DNA of 21,049 nucleotides. Source: Dicyema japonicum (taxonomy: Eukaryota > Dicyemida > Rhombozoa > Dicyemidae). The notes beneath the pieces are model-generated. The model made no database searches. It had not been told where the DNA came from and saw nothing but the letters and a program-made list of their open reading frames with translations. The stretch spans positions 293,484 through 314,532 of the forward strand of contig RDEW01000031.1 in assembly GCA_011109175.1 (NCBI GenBank), given 5' to 3'. Positions within the stretch are counted from its first letter, which is position 1. Each line of letters begins with the position of its first letter. The position numbers and the translations under genes are program-made. Positions 1-8,254 of this stretch are shown here, in pieces.

Positions 1-955
1 TAGGATAGGAGATAATAAGCATCCTTGTTTTACTCCTTTACCAATTTTGAACCAATAGTTATCTCAATACACTGTTCTAAGAGTAGCTTCTTGATCTTTA
101 TAAAGAGATTTAATAAGCAATATCAGATGGGTATCGAATCCAATTTCTTTTAAAGCGGACCACAGCTTGTCATGTATAACGGAATCTAAAGCTTTCCGAT
201 AGTCAATGAAGCACATGTATACACTCTTTTGGAATTCATGGACTTTCTCCATAATTCACCGGACATTTGCTATATGGTCACGTGTGCCTTGTCCCTTTCT
301 GAATCCTGCTTGGACATCCGGTAGAATCAATTCGGCATTTGGCATTAGACGATGTTGTATTATCTTTAGAAGTATTTTGCTGACGTGGGGAATTAAGGCT
401 ATTGTACGATAGTTTGAACAGTCCTTGCTATCCCCTTTTTTTGGTATTTGAATAATTATAGATCTTTTCCACTCGCGTGGCCAAATACCAGTATTCCAAA
501 TTTTTTTGACATAGACTAATGATAGCTGTCACCGGTATAGCCTTCAACAATTCGCTTGAGATGTTGTCAATCCCCGGTGCTTTGTTCCTCGTTAAATGCC
601 GTGCAGACCACACGCATTCCTCCTCAAGGATTTTATGCTCCTCACCCAACGTTGCTTCATCAACATATATGGGTGGGCACACAGTTTCTGAATATAGCCG
701 TTGTGCAGACCACACGCATTCCTCCTCAAGGATTTTATGCTCCTCACCCAACGTTGCTTCATCAACATATATGGGTGGGCACACAGTTTCTGAATATAGC
801 CGTTCCGTATATTCTCTCCAACGATTTCGGATGTTCTGTTGGCTTAGGAATTCTACACCATCCTGTCGTTGATTTTGCCCATCATTTTCGTAAAGGGGGT
901 TCGTAATCTTTTTAGTTGTAAATGCGCATTCCTAGTGTGACCTCTCTTATAGTCA
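1..955 (-). mobile_element. RTE/BovB-like LINE remnant, reverse transcriptase part
   Basis: Reading leftward on the minus strand, one finds a pre-RT segment (NRWREYTERLYSE near 790-830), then NKAPGIDNISSELLKAI (about 530-590), then CSNYRTIALIPHVSKILL and LPDVQAGFRKGQGTRDHIA (about 260-430), then FIDYRKALDSV with the catalytic Asp of RT motif A (about 165-195), then IGKGVKQGCLLSP (motif B) running off the window edge. These blocks in this order are typical of RTE-clade LINEs, especially BovB-like ones. The copy is dead. TGA codons interrupt the frame at 256-258, where RTE proteins normally have Trp, and at 64-66. A frameshift lies near 850. An exact 34-codon duplication sits before the RT. The YADD part would lie left of the window. 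The 5' boundary, where it meets the SRCAP-like gene, is about 930-960 (or 1140-1160 in the second repeat copy). Confidence 0.85.
601..804. repeat. Perfect 102-bp tandem duplication inside the RTE frame
   Basis: 601-702 and 703-804 are identical over all 102 bases. The unit is 34 codons, so the minus-strand protein frame is kept and the segment containing ATLGEEHKILEEECVW appears twice. Identity is complete while the surrounding element carries stops, so the duplication is much younger than the insertion, or it is an assembly effect. Confidence 0.95.
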
Positions 956-1243
956 TCTTCCAAGTACAGTTTCCTCAAAGTCCTGAACAAGTTCATCTCT
1001 TTGGTCAGCATTCAACATAACATGCACATCTTCTTNGGATGTTCTGTTGGCTTAGGAATTCTACACCATCCTGTCGTTGATTTTGCCCATCATTTTCGTA
1101 AAGGGGGTTCGTAATCTTTTTAGTTGTAAATGCGCATTCCTAGTGTGACCTCTCTTATAGTCATCTTCCAAGTACAGTTTCCTCAAAGTCCTGAACAAGT
1201 TCATCTCTTTGGTCAGCATTCAACATAACATGCACATCTTCTT
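829..1243. repeat. 207-bp direct duplication split by a single N (probable contig join)
   Basis: 829-1035 and 1037-1243 are identical 207-base copies separated only by the N at 1036. The unit spans the junction between the last SRCAP-like exon and the RTE remnant. An exact repeat ending on an unresolved base is what results when two overlapping contig ends are abutted without merging, so the real locus probably has one copy. A true tandem duplication is less likely. Confidence 0.9.
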
Positions 1244-1259
1244 CTGCTTCACACATTGC

Positions 1260-1282
1260 CTACAGTTTTGAAAACAGAAAAC
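1260..1282 (-). other. 23-nt GT-AG intron (SRCAP-like gene)
   Basis: A phase 0 intron between GDQLAE and AMCEAEEDV. Removal gives a continuous acidic block like the post-helicase segment of SRCAP. Read through, it produces a cysteine-rich peptide in a shifted frame. Confidence 0.8.
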
Positions 1283-1482
1283 CTCTGCCAGTTGGTCTCC
1301 AGTAACTGTTTCAGAAGGTGCAATTGTATTAGATTCTGATTCTGTTTTATCATTGAATAGGTAGACTTTGAGTAATGCCAGAAGTATAAATGTTTTCTCC
1401 ATCAATTAAAATCTCAACCAGGATCCTCTTCTCATCAGCTCTTCTCAGAATATTCTCCTCAACAGTTCGTTCACTCACCAAT

Positions 1483-1668
<186 letters not shown>

Positions 1669-1700
1669 CTACTGACACTGTTAAATAAATACACTAAATT

Positions 1701-1724
1701 CTACGCCACACATAATATAAATAC
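1701..1724 (-). other. 24-nt GT-AG intron (SRCAP-like gene)
   Basis: It lies between the Gln of DERQ and the next codon (phase 0). Splicing aligns the following ten residues to [10 protein letters not shown] with no gap against the family pattern RQALMERFNADKRIF. The unspliced reading meets a TAG at the last three bases of the intron. Confidence 0.85.
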
Positions 1725-1894
1725 CTGTCTTTCATCAATTTTAGTATTCCCATCCTGTCGAAAGTACCGAAATCCATGGTAAGGTATAAACTGTTCTAAA
1801 ATGTCGAGCATTCTAGTCATCTGATTAAAAATTAGAGCTCTGTGTTTGCCTGCCTTCAAAGTCCTCAATAATTTTTTTAGTGTTTGGAGTTTTC

Positions 1895-1917
1895 CTGGAA
1901 TAAACAATTAAAATAAC
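1895..1917 (-). other. 23-nt GT-AG intron (SRCAP-like gene)
   Basis: It separates the codons for QYDC from GKLQTL, splitting the Gly codon (phase 1). Removing exactly these 23 bases restores the conserved RLIQYDCGKLQTL block of SRCAP-type ATPases, so the boundaries are fixed by protein conservation. Confidence 0.85.
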
Positions 1918-2113
1918 CACAATCGTATTGAATAAGCCGTTTGTCCGGAAACGTAACAGCAGCTCTACTGGAAATAAAATGGACATCCAAAAAATAACAA
2001 TCATATCATTTTCAAAAATAACGTTATACATATCATTCACAGATTCCGTTCGTTGTCTAAACATTCTAAGCTCTACAGGCCTATACTTTGCTCGATTCAC
2101 AACAAAAACAAAC

Positions 2114-2390
2114 CTAAACATAAGGTATAATGTCAACATCATTAAACATACATGAGATTGACTGTTTTACAATATTCCACAAAGTATTGGTAGTCGAAAA
2201 ATAAAATTCTGTAGTGTTTAAATCATCTATTTATTGCAGATAATTAATTGATTTCCCACTTATTCCAACATTTAAGGAATAGATAACATCCTTGCCGTAC
2301 AAAGGCTTAAATATTTTGAGATTGTGTTTTATATTATTGTAACTATTCAATCTCTCCAATTTCTGATGATTCCACAATTTACGTCTTTCT
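2114..2390. other. Unassigned spacer between the SRCAP-like gene and the rRNA piece
   Basis: It probably holds more of the SRCAP-like gene (an acceptor-like site lies just right of 2113 on the minus strand), but I could not match an exon. I see no RNA gene or repeat here. Confidence 0.4.
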
Positions 2391-2417
2391 CATTGCAGGT
2401 CATTAGCCTGCAATGAT

Positions 2418-2461
<44 letters not shown>

Positions 2462-2550
2462 GAATGATTTGGTGAGGTAGTTGGATTGTGCCCTTTAAAG
2501 GGTGCGAGTAGACACCCGAGCCTACTCATTTAAAGGAAGAAAAGTCATAA
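2391..2550 (+). rRNA. 18S rRNA fragment (helix 44 region), isolated
   Basis: The run from 2415 to 2480 contains the near-universal small-subunit stretch GATTACGTCCCTGCCCTTTG followed by ACACACCGCCCGTCGCTACT and a metazoan-like GATGAATGATTTGGTGAGG. Upstream, a short stem-forming segment matches the region preceding it in 18S. Downstream a compact helix 44 tip and GGAAGAAAAGTCATAA match the segment before helix 45. Similarity then stops. The final 18S segment (helix 45 and the 3' end), ITS, 5.8S and 28S are absent. Helix 44 is unusually short and AU-rich. This is a truncated, displaced copy and unlikely to be functional. Confidence 0.9.
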
Positions 2551-3619
2551 TTTAATGAGTAAACATAGTAGCTTGATTAACCATTTTGTGATTTATCATT
2601 AGCTGTTTTACTCTATATTACGAACTAACCCCATTTCCCAACTGCTAACTCAGCCGTTTGAGATGGACTTTCCGATATAAAGCAACTGGTAGAGTACAGT
2701 TTAACTAGTACAATTCTATTCCAAATTGTACCTGAACAGTTTCGTTTTTTAAGATCCAAACCGTTGATAAGGATGGGAGTCAAAGGTGATGCCATTTTCT
2801 AAAAATTTAGAAATTATCCTCAAATGGTTGACCGGCAACATTTTCTTCGGAACTTCTTTCAGGAATGTTTACACTCAATCTCCGTATCTTTCTTCAGGGT
2901 TATCTGGATTTCTCCACATGAACAGTCATGTTATGAGTGGTCTTTTGGTTTGTTGAAAAAAAGATACAAAGCATTTCGTTGAACTCAGTCTGTTTTCTTG
3001 TTCCTCGAAGAAAAGAAGGAAAGTTTCTAGGCAGATCTCAATTATAGTGTTGTACATCTTCTCATTACGCAAAACATCATCGTTAATACCTGCTACTTGT
3101 GGATTTAACTGAATGGATGTTCAGGTTGTTAAGCTAAGCAAAGACAGAACCCCATTTGAAGACGGAAATCAGGCTTTCCGGTAGTGATGAACAATTGGAG
3201 AAGCAAGGATTTTATTCAAGTCAAAAGTCGTCTGTAGTCACGATTTAGTTATCCACTTTGACGAAGAAAATTTTGTTAAGAAATAAAGGACCAGAAGCTA
3301 AAAATGTCCTGCTGCAAAAATTAACTTACGGTCATATTTTTTCTAAATTTTCTATGACAAATTTAAAAATAAAGAATTGTCACACTAATTTTTCCAATAT
3401 GGAAGTTAATTAGTAAATAAAATTTCATTACTATTAAAATGATAAAATCTCACTAAAATTGAGATTTTCCTCCAAAAGAGGTATTCTCCAAGTTTGGGTT
3501 TATTCAAAAAAAGGTCGGACTGTACTACTAGCAAAATTCATAGATTCCTATATATGTAGCTTCACATAGATGATCCCCATATAATTTGTGAATCAAACAT
3601 TTCCTTTCATTGTCTACTA
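2551..3619. other. No assignable gene
   Basis: Short plausible coding stretches occur (for example plus-strand IRLSGSDEQLEKQGFYSSQK near 3160-3230), but none extends far or matches a family I know. Given the pseudogenes nearby, these may be further worn exons. Confidence 0.3.
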
Positions 3620-3928
3620 TTGATGTCTTCTAGGTTTACCACCTCGACTATGCTCATGTTTTTATCTACTATGAAGCACAGAGACATTTCGTACAATATA
3701 ATTACAGACCATCTCAAAATTGGCAGAGGGGTGTCTATTGTACTTTCGGAACCTACCAATGAATTAGATCAGTTTTATATTTGGAGAAATCCCCTGTGGA
3801 GGCTAATGACCGAGATTGCGCCAACTGGATACTCGTTAGAAGGTTTCATTTTTTTATTTCTTCTCTTTATTATTTTGTGTGGCATCATGCACTATAACTG
3901 TCGCAAAAAAACACTTGGATCCCATTAA
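3620..3928 (+). CDS. Hypothetical 102-codon ORF with C-terminal membrane segment
   Basis: The ORF encodes a polar N-terminal two thirds and then a strongly hydrophobic segment (residues about 75-93, GFIFLFLLFIILCGIMHY), ending in a short basic tail (NCRKKTLGSH). That layout would suit a tail-anchored or single-pass membrane protein. The start MMSSRF lies beside an acceptor-like TTCTAG, so the true coding part may begin at the following codon as a last exon. I do not recognise it. AT-rich sequence easily yields hydrophobic ORFs, and a second frame over 3630-3750 is also open, so it may be spurious. Confidence 0.25.
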   Translation: MMSSRFTTSTMLMFLSTMKHRDISYNIITDHLKIGRGVSIVLSEPTNELDQFYIWRNPLWRLMTEIAPTGYSLEGFIFLFLLFIILCGIMHYNCRKKTLGSH

Positions 3929-4739
3929 AATGGATCATTTGCTACTCCCACATTAATGGATGTTCCCTTGAAGGAGTTTCACAGCTGTAGTTATGCAATT
4001 TCTATTTCTGGAAATTTAAAATCACTTGTTTTCTGAATATAAATCATGACTCAAGATTTTTGGTAATTTATGTCGTTAGGATCTTCCCAAAGACAAAGTC
4101 AAACGCCTTATCGATATCAATGTTGTCTTTTCGAAAAATGTTTTGGCATACCACAACAGTATACAATATTTTATTCAACATATTTTTGCCTTAAATACTT
4201 AGACTAAGAAAAAAAGCATAAAACTTGACCGTTCTATATAATTTATGTCGTACTTAATGTCACAAAGTTATATGCTAACGGGGAGTAGAAAACAATATAT
4301 TGGAAAAATGCGGTATTATTTGAATGATTAAATAAGGCGAGTTTATGTAAAAAAACAATTCATAGCTAAAATTATGTATTTTTTATCCTTCCAGGTACTT
4401 GCCGTGAATCTGTGGATTCGAGAATATATTAGAGCATCAGATAGTTCATTATTTATAAACCATCTATTTTGACGTCCCGATCAAAGGAGGCAAAAGGTTA
4501 TATTCCGCTTGAGAGATATTCCATAGTTACAAGACCTTCAATTGCCATGATCTTTATCTTTTGCAAGTGATACGGTTTTCATGATATTTTTTGACTCGAA
4601 TGTTTAATTAACCAAGAGACAGGGTGAAAGTCGAAAATCTAGCATCTTTTGGAACTATTCCCTACTAGTTAATGCCTCATAGGCCGTTTTATCATACAAC
4701 AATACGTGACTAGAAACGTCTCGACAGGCAAGTCGATTT
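3929..4739. other. No assignable gene
   Basis: AT-rich sequence with frequent stops in all frames. I see no convincing exon, RNA gene or repeat. Confidence 0.35.
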
Positions 4740-5430
4740 CAACATGAATGCACGGATATCTGAAAGAGATGGACTCGGATTACTTATGTGGAATGGATCA
4801 TGGAGTTGGGAATGTGGAAGAGGTCTTTATGGGGTTGGTTTTAATGACGAGGAGGAGTGTTGCTCACATGTTTGTTGAAGGTCATTAGTGGGTCATTTGT
4901 GACCCCCAGTATTTTGGTTGAATTTGTGGAGGGAATTGTTATTCCATTTATTTCAATGGAAGCGCTGAGTTAGTCAATTTTCTGTTGGAAGTAAACATAG
5001 AGCACGGCTTTTCAGGACTTGTGTGTAGTTGGTTCCACGTATGCTAACAGTTTAGGCTATCCAGTGAATCTTGTAAGCGGGTACCCGCTGTGGATGCATT
5101 GGTTTTTTGTTCCTAGGATTAAGTCGTCGGTGCAAGCAAGAATGGGGTATCGTCGCAGCTGTAGGAAGGCATGTCGCTCATGAATAGGTTGAATAGACTT
5201 TGGAGAGAAGGGGATCTTTGCGGGACCCTGTTTGGTAGAAATTTAGTGATTAAAGATGTGGAATGGGAGATTACTCTTCCTATTCGTCCGTTGAGAAAGT
5301 TAACGAAATTTTCAGGTTGTTCGGAATGTTAGACCCATAAATCTTCCTAGTGAGCAGCTTCCTCGGTATTGAGTCAAAAGCCTTTTATATGTCAATGGAA
5401 CACATGATGGTTTTTTGATGCCGAGGTTTG
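4740..5430 (-). mobile_element. Jockey/CR1-like LINE remnant, RT domain
   Basis: Reading leftward: CSIDI, a stop, then KAFDSIPRKLLTRKIYGSN (motif A, about 5335-5405), FLNGRIGRVISHS in another frame (about 5270), a motif B remnant, LFNLFMSDMPSYSCDD (about 5170-5200), TDDLILGTKN in place of YADD (about 5110-5140), and EINGITIPSTNSTKILGV followed by PLMTFNKHVSN (about 4880-4970). The spacing and the LGV..DPL.TFNKHV block are typical of Jockey/CR1-type RTs. At least three frames and several stops are involved, so it is an old dead copy. Both ends are indistinct, and the right end abuts the stop of the small gene at 5439. Confidence 0.75.
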
Positions 5431-5438
5431 CGTTGTAG

Positions 5439-5852
5439 TCACCTAACCATTCGTAGAATAACTCTGTCTCCAATATTCAACGATTCTTCATCATTTTTCC
5501 ATCTTCTTTTCTTTCGCATTTTTTCTGCATCTACCAAAGTATGCCTTCGTGCAGAATCCCGTGACAAAGATTGGTCTTCATCTTCTTCATACTGTAGAAA
5601 TCTATTTAAGCGTTCATCAGATATTACTGGCGGATAATCCGCACCATTAAAATTCTTGAAAGGAGCATGTTTGGTGGTCTCTTGGTCTCCCAGACTGGAT
5701 TGATATATTCCCAGAGTTCCATCAGCAGAAGAAACGAATGATAACCATTTTTTAAGAAATTGATTTAACCTATACATTATCATATAAATGATACCTCTTT
5801 ACCTGGCCTTTAATTCACGGTGCTCTTGGTCGTCCAATAATATGTTTAACAT
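5439..5852 (-). CDS. Hypothetical two-exon protein, 126 aa, reading frame intact
   Basis: Exon 1 runs from ATG at 5852 to 5803 (MLNILLDDQEHRELKA plus two bases). After a 33-nt GT-AG intron (5770-5802), exon 2 continues from 5769 to the TAG at 5439-5441. The spliced length is 381 bases, exactly 127 codons, without a stop or frameshift, in contrast to its neighbours. The protein has an amphipathic N-terminal helix region (LNQFLKKWLSF), a middle with PPVISDERLNRFLQYEEDED, and a basic stretch (EKMRKKRRWK) that could be a nuclear signal. I do not recognise the family. It lies directly downstream of the CPSF3 pseudogene on the same strand. Stops lie just upstream of the ATG in the same frame, so it could also be the surviving end of a larger broken gene. 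Confidence 0.5.
5770..5802 (-). other. 33-nt GT-AG intron
   Basis: It joins ELKA(R) to LNQFLKKW with the Arg codon split. Read through, the intron introduces a TAA at its second to fourth bases, so splicing is needed for the 126-aa reading. Confidence 0.6.
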
Positions 5853-6099
5853 TTAACCTGTTACAAATTTCTCTGAGAAAAGAGTTTCTGAACTCTATCG
5901 TCCTCTAAAAACTAGCAATGAGGCTAATCTTCAAATGCGCTGTTTACTCTTTCTTGATAGCGACGCATCAAAATATCCATTTTCTAGATATTCGATTATC
6001 TGACGCAACTCATCCATGTTCAACTTGAAGCAAAAACCATGTTCAAAAAAAGCTCTTCAACTAATTCTTTTCGGTCTCCTCGCTAACAAATTCAGGGTT
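5853..6099 (-). pseudogene. Broken coding remnant between CPSF3 and the small gene
   Basis: Minus-strand frames read EFVSEETEK, then after a frame change in a run of T, FFEHGFCFKLNMDELRQI and IEYLENGYFDASLSRKSK, ending in TGA at 5931-5933. It is clearly protein-like and continues in frame from the last recognisable CPSF3 segment, so it may be a divergent CPSF3 C-terminus. It does not resemble the CPSF3 C-termini I know and could be another gene. Confidence 0.45.
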
Positions 6100-7497
6100 T
6101 GACAAATCATTTACAGAGTTATCTTCCACCTTCAAAAAAATTGCCTAAACGGCATCAACGTACATATCTAAAGCAGGACTCGAAGTCCATTTCGAATAAA
6201 GACAATTTTAAACTCAAAGACCACGTAATCGTCCTTACAAATAATCTCAATTGTTTTCGCTACAAAAATCTTAGAAGGATTCAACATCCTTGGAGACCAA
6301 ATCAGTCATCTGCATTAAAAAAAGTTCTAACCAAATCCCGAGATCTCTTAAACAGTATTGATTGCCTTTGAACTATCAGACTCCTAATCAGTTTCGTGTA
6401 ATCTAAAAAATCAAATCCTTAACAAAACCAATGACCTCCGAAGACTCCATGACCTGCTAGTTAAAATTCCGGTTAAGTATGACCCCTGAAAGTCGGTCTC
6501 CGGTATTCATTCATTTAGTGGAGGCCATTTTCCAGATAGTCTATGATAGAGATATTGCCCGGGTACTTTAGCGGTTCGTTCTCCCTTGATATACAAATAT
6601 ATGTTCTGTGTTACGTAAATCATAAATATCGATGTTATAAGACGGATCATCCTCATATTCCCTTATAAGAGCAGCCTTAAGTCTCCCCATCACAGTCCTT
6701 TCCCCATGAACGAGATTCTAAAACTCACATGAAAACTCACAATATGAGGTGGTTTAATAGCTCGGACAAATTCACTAGTCTGTTTGTAATCCGTGTGGCT
6801 GAGAAGGAGATGTACTCGACTGAGCATTTCAATGGGAGAACGCTTCCTTGGGCAGTTTGGATAGTCTCAGGGTTTTTGAGAATGGACTATATAAAAAATA
6901 CATGAAATTCCTGGATAACGTCCTTCAACACAATACCAGGCTATGATGACTCCGTTCGTGGTTCTGAGCACCACATCTCAAAAAGATCTCTGCAAAGTCC
7001 ACTCTGTCATTCCGGGAAGGCAAGCAAGACTGAAGGGCCGATATCATTAAATTCATCAATACTCTACGAGAAAACAATATTGAAATAAAAGTATTAAAAA
7101 TAAAATACTCAAAAATAATTCTAAAAAATCGAATTTAAAATACCGTAAATTGTAAATATGTTTAAATACAAATAGATTCGAACATGACATTAAATTCCTT
7201 ATTTTGTCATTCATAGAGTCCACAAAGGTTTAAAGAAAACATTTATGCACTTCCTAGTCAGATTTGACCCATAGTACATGGGAATGCTCTGCAGCTGGGG
7301 ATTTCTGCTTCAATAGTCATCTAAATTGATGACAGATAAGACTACATAATATTTAACAGCAGCTCCTGAGTTCTTGCCAAGGCAAAATCTGAGATGAGAC
7401 ATCTTCCCCCTTGAGAGACAATCTCATGGACCCGATTCGTGAATTTTCGCTCTCTATGTTCCTGAGGCTCGTGAACACTTGTTCCGTAAGTCGATTT

Positions 7498-7522
7498 CTA
7501 AAAAATGTATAAAGAAAACAAC
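7498..7522 (-). other. About 25-nt intron remnant (CPSF3 copy)
   Basis: GT...TTTTTTAG lies between PDVLII and STYGTSVHE, the place of a family Glu codon. Removal leaves one base too few, so one exon base was lost or the donor has shifted. Confidence 0.6.
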
Positions 7523-7732
7523 AATTATAAGGACGTCAGGCACAACTGGGGAAATTTAAGCTGCAATTATGTGTCAATCTTTTCTAGAGAAATCACCAGT
7601 TTATAGAATTTTCACCCCAGCAATCACAATGAGAAACATTGCAGCGCCAAGTACATGCCAGCAGATCTGCAGGAAAACTTTATCTCATCTACCATAATTT
7701 CTTGGTGGTAATCGATCGTCTCAATTTTACCC

Positions 7733-7764
7733 ATACTGTGGCAATCTCATTTGTGCCACGGTAT
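7733..7764. other. Strong hairpin (11-bp stem, 10-nt loop)
   Basis: ATACTGTGGCA (7733-7743) pairs with TGCCACGGTAT (7754-7764), ten Watson-Crick pairs and one G-T wobble. It sits beside an AT-rich insert (7765-7866) that interrupts the CPSF3 copy between DYAKV and KIETID, so it may mark the edge of an inserted sequence. Confidence 0.6.
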
Positions 7765-7993
7765 TCGCAAAACTAAAATTTAGTTTTAAATTTGTTAATT
7801 TTAATTCAAATAATAATTTTAAAATTTTAAACAAAAAATTTTTGAAGTGGTTATTAAATAATATACCAACTTTCGCGTAGTCAGTTAAAAGAAGTCTATA
7901 GATTGCTTTTGTAGCATGTGTCATAGACATCCTTCTCTAAATATAGTTTTCTCCAGTAAATATGGCAGAGAGCCACAGTGATTCAGATGAAAG

Positions 7994-8016
7994 CTAAAAT
8001 TCCCAAAAAATCAAAC
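7994..8016 (-). other. 23-nt GT-AG intron inside the metal-binding motif (CPSF3 copy)
   Basis: It splits the first His codon of HxHxDH. Removing 23 bases yields ISHFHLNHCG, and read through the motif is lost. The preceding exon lacks one base (near 8025), shifting the frame upstream. Confidence 0.8.
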
Positions 8017-8113
8017 TGACTAATCAGGGAAGGTCAATTTTATCCAACTCAACTGAATCAATGAAGGGCAATGCATCCAAACCAAATCTGCCAGGATGGA
8101 TTCCACAGTCGAA

Positions 8114-8134
8114 CTACATAATTACTACATATAC
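8114..8134 (-). other. 21-nt GT-AG intron (CPSF3 copy)
   Basis: A phase 0 intron between NKHIM and FDCGIHPG. Removing these 21 bases gives the conserved CPSF3 block without gap. Among the shortest spliceosomal introns known in animals. Confidence 0.85.
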
Positions 8135-8254
8135 CATAATATGTTTGTTCCTGAATTCTATAATGATACATGACCTGCCCACTTCCTGTCCGGCAACGCT
8201 GAATTTATTGTAATGACTCTTACAGTGGATAGATTCATAGTTTTGAATTTTCAT

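Larger units (their letters stand above)
6100..8254 (-). pseudogene. CPSF3: CPSF3 (CPSF73) pre-mRNA 3'-end endonuclease, decayed copy
   Basis: CPSF3 is the metallo-beta-lactamase/beta-CASP nuclease that cuts pre-mRNA at the poly(A) site. From the ATG at 8252-8254 leftward: AGQEVGRSCIIIEF and NKHIM (exon 1, 8135-8254, 40 clean codons), FDCGIHPG and DALPFIDS (8017-8113), ISHFHLNHCG (spliced, about 7960-8022), MTHATKAIYRLLLTDYAKV (7868-7924), KIETIDYH (about 7700), HVLGAAMF and TGDFSR (7580-7645), STYGTSVHE to ARTQELLL (7350-7497), IPMYYGSNLTRKC (about 7240-7290), VDSMNDKIR (about 7210), NGVIIAWYCVEG (about 6940), SHTDYKQTSEF (about 6780), LVHGERTVMGRLKAAL (about 6680), RLSGVILNRNFN (about 6480) and LDMYVDAV (about 6160). 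It covers most of a roughly 680-residue protein. The metal-binding Asp of HxHxDH is Asn. Nonsense codons lie at 7601-7603 (Tyr to TAA), 7574-7576 (Arg to TGA) and 7310-7312 (Trp to TGA), with many single-base frameshifts. Introns are retained, so it is a genomic duplicate and not a retrocopy. Confidence 0.93.

Noticed and set aside
519-906. Two long plus-strand ORFs with internal repeats
   Set aside because: They are antisense shadows of the RTE frame, and their repeats come from the 102-bp duplication.
1220-1405. 61-codon minus ORF ending in a cysteine-rich tail
   Set aside because: It reads through a 23-nt intron of the SRCAP-like gene in a shifted frame, so the cysteine-rich end is an artefact.
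1825-2142. 105-codon minus ORF with hydrophobic stretches
   Set aside because: It runs through exon and intron sequence of the SRCAP-like gene out of frame, and only its first part may be an exon.
6099-6371. 90-codon plus-strand ORF
   Set aside because: It lies opposite the CPSF3 pseudogene and has no domain features.
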